Origin: Rubrivivax sp.
GTDB taxonomy: Bacteria > Pseudomonadota > Gammaproteobacteria > Burkholderiales > Burkholderiaceae_C
NCBI GenBank assembly: GCA_022843905.1
Contig: JALHMT010000008.1
Coordinates: 124,001 to 188,000, forward strand
Length of the DNA stretch: 64,000 nucleotides
Direction: 5' to 3'
Positions 56,237-64,000 of the stretch are shown piece after piece. Under the pieces are notes generated by a model. It ran no database searches. It saw only the letters and a list, made by a program, of their open reading frames with translations, and had not been told where the DNA came from. The position numbers were made by a program, and so were the translations under genes. Every line of letters begins with the position of its first letter. Within the stretch, counting starts at the first letter, position 1.

Positions 56237-56281
56237 TGCACCAAAGTGGTGTAAGCGCGGCGAGCGCATCGATTTGGTGCA
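56237..56281 (-). promoter_or_regulatory. NtrC enhancer boxes
   Basis: TGCACCA-AAG-TGGTGTA (56237-56253) differs from the NtrC consensus TGCACCA-N3-TGGTGCA by one base. A second box at 56265-56281 has a perfect half TGGTGCA and a half with 4 of 7 matches (CGCATCG). They lie about 107 and 135 bases upstream of the predicted start, the classical enhancer distance. Confidence 0.8.
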
Positions 56282-56404
56282 CGACCCCGTGGCGGCCGCT
56301 CGCCACCGTGCGGGCGCCCCCTTCGGGTGGCGTCCCGCTGGGGGTGCGGCGCGTCGGCGCCGGATCCCAGAATCAGGAGCATCGAGACACAGGGAGAGCG
56401 GGAC
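56282..56404. other. Remainder of the TIGR02001-comM divergent gap
   Basis: The gap 56098-56404 is 307 bases. Beyond the NtrC/sigma-54 elements it contains GC-rich runs with short CCCCC/GGGTGG and GGGGG blocks (about 56310-56345) that resemble the dispersed hairpin repeats seen at 19279. AGGGAGAG lies 6-10 bases before comM. No gene was seen. Confidence 0.4.
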
Positions 56405-57931
56405 ATGAGCCTGGCAGTGGTCCACAGCCGCGCGCTGGACGGCATCGACGCGCCCGAAGTGCAGGTGGAAGTGCACCTGGCCAATGGCCTGCCCAGCTTC
56501 ACGCTGGTGGGCCTGGCCGACACCGAGGTGAAGGAGGCCCGCGAACGCGTGCGTGCGGCGCTGCAGCACAGCGGCTTCACCTTCCCTCACAACAAGCGCG
56601 TGGTGGTCAACCTCGCGCCGGCCGACCTGCCCAAGGAGAGCGGGCGCTTCGACCTCGCCATCGCGCTGGGCATCCTGGCAGCCGGCGGCGAGATCGACAT
56701 GGCGCGGCTGGCCGCCCATGAATTCGCCGGCGAACTGTCGCTGGCCGGCGACCTGCGGCCGGTGCGCGGCGCGCTGGCGCTGGGCCTGGCCTTGCGGCGC
56801 GCCGGAAGCGCGCGCACGCTGGTGCTGCCGGCCGAGAGTGCCGCTGCCGCCGCGCAGGCGCAGGGCGTGCGCGTCTGCGGCGCGCGCCACCTGGGCGAGG
56901 TGGTGCAGTCACTGCGCAGCGGCGACGAGGCCGTGCCCCTGGCGCTGGCGCAGCCGCTGCCGCGCGCGCTGCGCCAGGACGGCCCCGATCTGCGCGAGGT
57001 GAAGGGACAGGCCGGCGCCAAGCGCGCCCTGGAGATCGCGGCGGCCGGCATGCACAGCGTGCTGCTGATCGGCCCGCCCGGCACCGGCAAGTCGATGCTG
57101 GCGCAGCGCCTGCCGGGCATCCTGCCGTTGATGGACGACGACGAAGCGCTGGGCAGCGCCGCCCTGCGCGGCCTCTCGTCGCAGGGTTTCGACCCCGCCG
57201 CGTTCGGCCAGCGGCCGGTGCGACATCCGCATCACTCGGCCAGCGCGGTGGCGCTGGTGGGGGGCGGGTCACCACCGCGGCCCGGCGAGATCTCGCTGGC
57301 CCACGGTGGCGTGCTCTTCCTGGACGAACTGCCGGAGTTTCCGCGCAGCGCGCTGGAGGCCTTGCGGGAGCCGCTGGAAACCGGCGTCATCACCATCTCG
57401 CGCGCAGCGCGTCAGGCGCAGTTTCCGGCCCGCTTCCAGCTCGTCGCTGCCATGAACCCCTGCCCCTGTGGCTACCTGGGTGCCGCGGCGGCCACGGGGC
57501 GCCACTGCCGCTGCACGCCCGAGGCCGTGGCGCGCTACCAGGGGCGGCTGTCAGGGCCGCTGCTCGACCGCATCGACCTGCAGATCGAAGTGCTGGCGGT
57601 CAAGCCGTCGGAGCTGATGGCGCTGCCCGACGGCGAGCCGTCGGCCGTGGTGGCCGAGCGGGTGGGCGCGGCGCGCCGGCGCCAGATCGAACGCCAGGGC
57701 GTGCCCAACGCCCTGCTCGAGGCCTCGGCCCTGGACGAGCACGCCGCGCTCGACGGGGCGGCGGCGAAGTTCCTCAGGAGCGCAGCCGAGCGCCTGGGCT
57801 GGTCGGGCCGGCGCCTGCACCGCACGCTGAAGGTGGCGCGCAGCGTCGCCGATCTGGCCGGTGCGGCCCAGGTCGGCACTGCGCATGTGGCCGAGGCGCT
57901 GCAGGCGCAGCGCGGCCTGCAGGCGCCCTGA
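56405..57931 (+). CDS. comM: YifB/ComM-type Mg-chelatase-like ATPase
   Basis: 508 residues from ATG 56405 (MSLAVVHSRALDGIDAPEVQVEVHLANGLP). N-terminal ChlI-like fold (1-190), then an AAA+ domain with Walker A GPPGTGKSML, GGVLFLDELPEF as Walker B, and the C-terminal Mg-chelatase domain with NPCPCGY and a Cys-rich CRCTPEAVARYQGRLSGPLLDRIDLQ. ComM is a hexameric helicase that drives branch migration of incoming DNA in natural transformation. Full length and complete motifs. The upstream sequence in the same frame is unrelated. Confidence 0.93.
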   Translation: MSLAVVHSRALDGIDAPEVQVEVHLANGLPSFTLVGLADTEVKEARERVRAALQHSGFTFPHNKRVVVNLAPADLPKESGRFDLAIALGILAAGGEIDMARLAAHEFAGELSLAGDLRPVRGALALGLALRRAGSARTLVLPAESAAAAAQAQGVRVCGARHLGEVVQSLRSGDEAVPLALAQPLPRALRQDGPDLREVKGQAGAKRALEIAAAGMHSVLLIGPPGTGKSMLAQRLPGILPLMDDDEALGSAALRGLSSQGFDPAAFGQRPVRHPHHSASAVALVGGGSPPRPGEISLAHGGVLFLDELPEFPRSALEALREPLETGVITISRAARQAQFPARFQLVAAMNPCPCGYLGAAAATGRHCRCTPEAVARYQGRLSGPLLDRIDLQIEVLAVKPSELMALPDGEPSAVVAERVGAARRRQIERQGVPNALLEASALDEHAALDGAAAKFLRSAAERLGWSGRRLHRTLKVARSVADLAGAAQVGTAHVAEALQAQRGLQAP

Positions 57932-57946
57932 TGAAGGCCGCAGCGC

Positions 57947-59503
57947 TCAGGCGTTCATGAAGCCCAGGTTGCGTCGTGCGGCGTCGAAGTTCGCCAGGTT
58001 CGGGAAGACGTCGAGCAACTGGGCATCGCTGAGCCCGAACCAGCGGCCCAGCGTGGCGCCGAGCTGGTCGACCGAGGTCCCCGGCAGCAGCGAGCCATTG
58101 CCCAGCTGGTCGGGGCTGCTGTCGAAGTTGTTGTTGCCCGGGTTCTTCGCGCCCAGCGTGGGGAAACGGCCATAGAGATTGCCGCCGCGCACGGCGCCGC
58201 CCATCACCAGGTGGTGCGAACCCCAGCCGTGGTCGGTGCCGTCGCCGTTGCTGGTGAAGGTGCGGCCGAAGTCCGATGCCGTGAAGGTCGTCACCTGGTT
58301 CGCGGCGCCGATGGCCGCCAGGGTGGTGTCGAAGTAGCGCAGGCCGTGCGCCAGGCGCGCCATCAGGTCGGCCTGCAGACGGTTCTGCTGGTCGTGCGTG
58401 TCGAAGCCGCCCAGGCTCACGAAGAAGACCTGCCGGCGCACGCCCACGGCGCCGCGCTGGGCCGCGTCGATCATCCTGGCCACCACCTGCAGCTGCTGCG
58501 CCAGGCCGTTGAAGGCCTGGGTGCCGGTCAAGGGGTTGTCGTAGCGCAGCTTGGGGTCGGCGTTGGCGTTGTAGGCACCGCTGGCCGGTGCGGTGCCGAA
58601 GGCGGCTTCGCCGGGAGCCCTCAGCGCCGTGCGCAGCGCGGCTTCGGCGTCCACGCTGCGCTGCGCGATGGCCGCCACGTCGGCTTCCAGCACGTGCGTG
58701 CCGCGAAGGCCGCCCACGATGCTGTTGAGTGCGGCACCGGCAGCGGCCGAGCCGTACAGGCGGCCGTTGCCGTCCTGCCCGACGCGCACCGCGCCGCCGG
58801 TGCTCACCTGGTAGGGTCTCACCCTGTCGCCGGCCAGCCAGACGGCGTTGCCGGCTGCCGAGACCGAGGTGAAGATCGGCTGCCCGTTGGCGGCGGCCAG
58901 CATGTCGGCGATGCGCCCGCCCCAGCCGCGCGTGGCGCCTTCGGGCGCCAGCGCCTGCCAGGTGTTCTGCTGGTCGTTGTGCGAGTACAGGCGGGCCGGC
59001 TTCGGGTGGTTGTTCTGGCCCATCTGCGCCTTGGTCGTCGGCATCACCAGGGGGCCGATGTTGGGCAGGATGGCCAGTCGCCGGTCGGTGTCGAACATCG
59101 ACTGCAGCGTGCCCATCACCGGATGCAGCGCGAAGCTGCGGCCCTGCGCATCGAGCGGCCGGATCGGCAGCACACCGCCCAGCCGCGCGGGCGAAGCGGC
59201 GGCAGCATTGCCCTGTAGCGCGGTGCCGGGTGCCAGCAGCGCAATGGAGTCGGGCGCCTGGTTGCGCGTGGCGCTGTAGGCGGCCCAGGACGCGGCGTCG
59301 GTCGGCAGCACCATGTTGAAGGCGTCGTTGCCGCCGAACAGGAACAGGCACACGATGGCCTTGTAGTCGCCCGCGCTCTGCGCCAGCGCCGAGCCCGCCG
59401 CGGCCAGGTTCAGCGCCAGCGGCGCCCCCACGCCGGCCAGCGCGCTGAAAGCCGAGGCCTGCTGCAGAAAGAGTCGCCGCGAGGCGGAAGAAGCGTTTGT
59501 CAT
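57947..59503 (-). CDS. DUF1501 family Tat-exported protein
   Basis: 518 residues. ATG 59503 is preferred over 59521 because GGAG lies 7 bases in front of it. The N-terminus contains a twin-arginine signal (SASRRLFLQQASAFSALAGVGAPLAL). The mature part is a sulfatase/alkaline-phosphatase-like DUF1501 domain: IVCLFLFGGNDAFNMVLP near the start, VFFVSLGGFDTHDQQ in the middle and FTASDFGRTFTSNGDGTDHGWGSHHLVMG near the end, with the Asp/His metal-site residues. It overlaps or abuts the DUF1800 gene upstream, its constant partner. Function unknown; export to periplasm or surface is likely. Confidence 0.85.
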   Translation of the reverse strand: MTNASSASRRLFLQQASAFSALAGVGAPLALNLAAAGSALAQSAGDYKAIVCLFLFGGNDAFNMVLPTDAASWAAYSATRNQAPDSIALLAPGTALQGNAAAASPARLGGVLPIRPLDAQGRSFALHPVMGTLQSMFDTDRRLAILPNIGPLVMPTTKAQMGQNNHPKPARLYSHNDQQNTWQALAPEGATRGWGGRIADMLAAANGQPIFTSVSAAGNAVWLAGDRVRPYQVSTGGAVRVGQDGNGRLYGSAAAGAALNSIVGGLRGTHVLEADVAAIAQRSVDAEAALRTALRAPGEAAFGTAPASGAYNANADPKLRYDNPLTGTQAFNGLAQQLQVVARMIDAAQRGAVGVRRQVFFVSLGGFDTHDQQNRLQADLMARLAHGLRYFDTTLAAIGAANQVTTFTASDFGRTFTSNGDGTDHGWGSHHLVMGGAVRGGNLYGRFPTLGAKNPGNNNFDSSPDQLGNGSLLPGTSVDQLGATLGRWFGLSDAQLLDVFPNLANFDAARRNLGFMNA

Positions 59504-59517
59504 GCGGGGTCTCCGGC

Positions 59518-61293
59518 TCATCGCTGCACCTGGAATTCGGGCGACACCAGCGTCAGCAGCACGGCGACGTTGACGCGCGCGCGCCTGGCCTCGTCCACGG
59601 CCCGCTGGTTGCTGGCCGTGGCGTTCAGCGTGGGCACCACGATGCTGCCGACCGCGCCGACGATCTGGCTCTTCAGCGTGGCGGGCGCCGCGCCGGTGAT
59701 CAGGCGGCCCGTCACGCGGTCGACCAGGTCGGCTGGGCGTTCGGCCAGTGCCAGCTCGGGCGCGAAGTCGGGCTGGATGTCGCGCCTGCCGCTGGCGCCG
59801 TTGGGCCCGATGCCGCCCGACACGACCTCGCGCATGTAGTTGACGTAGCCGGCCGTGGTGGTCTCGTGCATGGCCTGCAGCTCCGGCGCCACCAGTCCGG
59901 CCGCTGCCGACTTCGAGCCCGGTGCCACGTAGCCCGGCCGCCAGAAGTTGAAGACCGAAGGTGCGCGCAGCACGGTCTGGCCCAGCGAGTTGGCCGGGTT
60001 GTCGGTGTTGCCCACACGCCAGAGGCCGGTCTCGGACCGGTAGTCGAAGGCGCGCAGCAGTGCGGACAGCCGCAGCACGGGCTCGCGTACCTTGCCCGTG
60101 CGGTCAGACACCTGGCGCGCCTCGGGGTGCATCAGCACGGCCTTGATCACCGCCTTCATGTCACCGCGCTGGCCCGCACCGTTGTTGGCGAACGCGCGCG
60201 AGACGGCCGTCACGTAGGCCTCGCTGGGGTTGCTGGTCACCAGTCGCTGGATGAGCTGCCGACCGATGAAGGGGCCGACGTTGGGATGTGCGGCCAGCGT
60301 GTCGAGTGCGGCCTTCAGGCTGGCGTCGGGATTGGACTGCCCCTGCGGCGCGATGGCGGCGGTGAGGAAGCGCTTTTCTTCCGTGCTGTGGTACTGCGGA
60401 TAGCCCAGCATGGGCTTGAACCAGCGGTCGGCGTCGCTGCTGTTGTTGGCGCTGCCGCGTGAGAAGCAGCTGTTGTCGGGCCAGTCGGGACAGGCCCAGC
60501 TGAAGCCCGTGAAGACGCGGGCCAGGCCGCTGATGTCGGCCGGCGTGTAGGTGGCTTCGGTGCCGGCACGGCCGGCCTCGTCGAGCTGGACCACGCCGAT
60601 GGCGAAGAGCTGCATCACCTCGCGCGCGAAATTCTCGTCGGGCACCCGGCCGCTGCGGGCATCGGCCTTCTGGTTGCGCAGGTGCGACAGGTAGGCGCCC
60701 ATCAGCGGGTGGCGCGCCACGCCTTCGATCAACTCACGGTAGCTGCCCAGCCCCTTGTCGCCCAGCATGTCCAGCCAGGCCGCGGCGGCGCGCGGCTGGT
60801 CGCCCACGGTGCCGTCGACCATCGAGATCACGAAGATCTGCGACAGCGCGAACACGACGCGCTGGCGCAGCTGGTCGGGCCCGGTGATCGCCTGCGTCCA
60901 GAAGCCGTCGAAGACCTCGGTCTGGCCGGCCGAGGCGTTCGCCTGGCGCGCCTTGACGGCGGCGTCTGCGGCCTCCCAGGCCGCCCGGTGCGAGCGCGCG
61001 GGCAGGGTGAACTGGCGGTCGATCCAGGCCGCGTAGCCGGACTGCATCAAGGCGTCGATCTCGGCCTCGGTGGGGCCGAACGTGGCCTGTGTCAGGAAGC
61101 GCGCGGCCTCGGCTCGCGTGGCGGGCCGCTCGACCACGGCGGCAGGCGGCGTGGGCGGCGTGGCGACCGGGGCCGGGCCCGGCGACGTGGGGGCCGGAGC
61201 CGCCGGGCTGGGAGTTTCGGCGCCGCCGCCACCGCCGCAGGCGGCGAGCAGGAGGGCCAGTGCGAAAGCGGCAAGCAGGCGGGTCGGACTCAA
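59518..61293 (-). CDS. DUF1800 family lipoprotein
   Basis: 591 residues if started at the TTG 61293, chosen because GGAG lies 8 bases upstream and it gives a compact lipoprotein signal (SPTRLLAAFALALLLAACGGGGG, lipobox Cys). ATG 61347 (MRRARKP) would add 18 residues to the n-region. After a Pro/Ala-rich spacer the DUF1800 domain begins with RFLTQATFGPTEAEIDALMQSGYAAWIDRQF and contains NFAREVMQLFAIGVVQL and GRQLIQRLVTSNPSEAYVTAVSRAF. Always paired with DUF1501 genes; role unknown. First in the two-gene operon. Confidence 0.82.
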   Translation of the reverse strand: MSPTRLLAAFALALLLAACGGGGGAETPSPAAPAPTSPGPAPVATPPTPPAAVVERPATRAEAARFLTQATFGPTEAEIDALMQSGYAAWIDRQFTLPARSHRAAWEAADAAVKARQANASAGQTEVFDGFWTQAITGPDQLRQRVVFALSQIFVISMVDGTVGDQPRAAAAWLDMLGDKGLGSYRELIEGVARHPLMGAYLSHLRNQKADARSGRVPDENFAREVMQLFAIGVVQLDEAGRAGTEATYTPADISGLARVFTGFSWACPDWPDNSCFSRGSANNSSDADRWFKPMLGYPQYHSTEEKRFLTAAIAPQGQSNPDASLKAALDTLAAHPNVGPFIGRQLIQRLVTSNPSEAYVTAVSRAFANNGAGQRGDMKAVIKAVLMHPEARQVSDRTGKVREPVLRLSALLRAFDYRSETGLWRVGNTDNPANSLGQTVLRAPSVFNFWRPGYVAPGSKSAAAGLVAPELQAMHETTTAGYVNYMREVVSGGIGPNGASGRRDIQPDFAPELALAERPADLVDRVTGRLITGAAPATLKSQIVGAVGSIVVPTLNATASNQRAVDEARRARVNVAVLLTLVSPEFQVQR

Positions 61294-61382
61294 GATGCGG
61301 GCTCCGTGAAGGCCCGCGGATGATGTAGGTTTGCGGGCTCGCCGCATGCCCAGGAGTGCGCCGAATGAACAATCCTTACGCC

Positions 61383-61410
61383 TGCACGCAAGTCTTTCCG
61401 ACTTGCTGCA
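61383..61410 (-). terminator. Hairpin downstream of metH
   Basis: GCAAGTC-TTTCC-GACTTGC (61388-61406) is a perfect 7-bp stem, extended by TGCA/TGCA pairing with one bulged C (61387). It lies 19 bases past the metH stop on the minus strand. No U-run, so termination is tentative. Confidence 0.45.
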
Positions 61411-61428
61411 GCCAGTGCGGGCGTTCGC

Positions 61429-64000
<2,572 letters not shown>

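Overview
The window is 64 kb of compact, high-GC chromosome with short gaps and many genes overlapping by 4 bases. Gene content and layout suggest a betaproteobacterium of the order Burkholderiales, probably a Rubrivivax/Leptothrix/Ideonella-like or Comamonadaceae-like organism. The main grounds are the TIGR02001-glnK-amtB cluster, the aap transporter, the three-subunit transhydrogenase and the complete atpIBEFHAGDC operon. This placement is inference from gene content; no 16S gene is present. No tRNA, rRNA, CRISPR array, insertion sequence or phage gene was seen.

Layout. 1-4.8 kb: end of a large BTAD/AAA-type regulator, an orphan ammonium transporter, a 62-bp tandem repeat and a small unknown protein. 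4.8-8.3 kb: transhydrogenase pntAA-pntAB-pntB and a divergent Nudix hydrolase. 8.4-12.7 kb: aapJQMP general amino-acid ABC transporter behind a likely sigma-54 promoter. 12.8-21.1 kb: ppk2 and the full F1Fo ATP synthase operon. 21.4-24.2 kb: DsbD/ScsB-like thiol reductase and a thioredoxin-fold partner. 24.2-29.5 kb: glpD, SMP-30 lactonase, aldose 1-epimerase, a GNAT enzyme, cytochrome b561 and a divergent cytochrome c'. 29.6-36.7 kb: seven minus-strand genes joined by short stop/start overlaps (EamA exporter, Asp/Glu racemase, cupin, PLP aminotransferase, PhzF, VOC, AlaX), divergent from a MocR regulator. 36.7-44 kb: unknown protein, uup, small protein, questin-oxidase-like gene with gshB, class II amidotransferase and benE. 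44-53.5 kb: a dense signalling island (REC-Hpt, HTH-REC, HD-GYP, periplasmic binding protein, Cache-PAS kinase, degenerate kinase, REC protein, LOV kinase). 53.5-56.4 kb: amtB, glnK and a TIGR02001 outer-membrane protein under NtrC/sigma-54-type control. 56.4-64 kb: comM, a DUF1501/DUF1800 pair and the 3' part of metH.

How the parts work together. Nitrogen is a recurring theme: two ammonium transporters, GlnK, an amino-acid ABC transporter and two independent GG-N10-GC sigma-54 promoters, one with a near-perfect NtrC box at the classical distance. Energy metabolism is represented by ATP synthase, transhydrogenase and polyphosphate kinase 2. The two most novel-looking parts are the signalling island and the MocR-linked operon. 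The island ends in a LOV-type photoreceptor kinase that keeps the photoactive Cys but has Leu where the signalling Gln normally sits, beside a kinase-like protein without the phospho-acceptor His. The operon combines amino-acid racemisation, transamination, export and tRNA proofreading, and its divergent promoter carries a 35-bp-period direct repeat.
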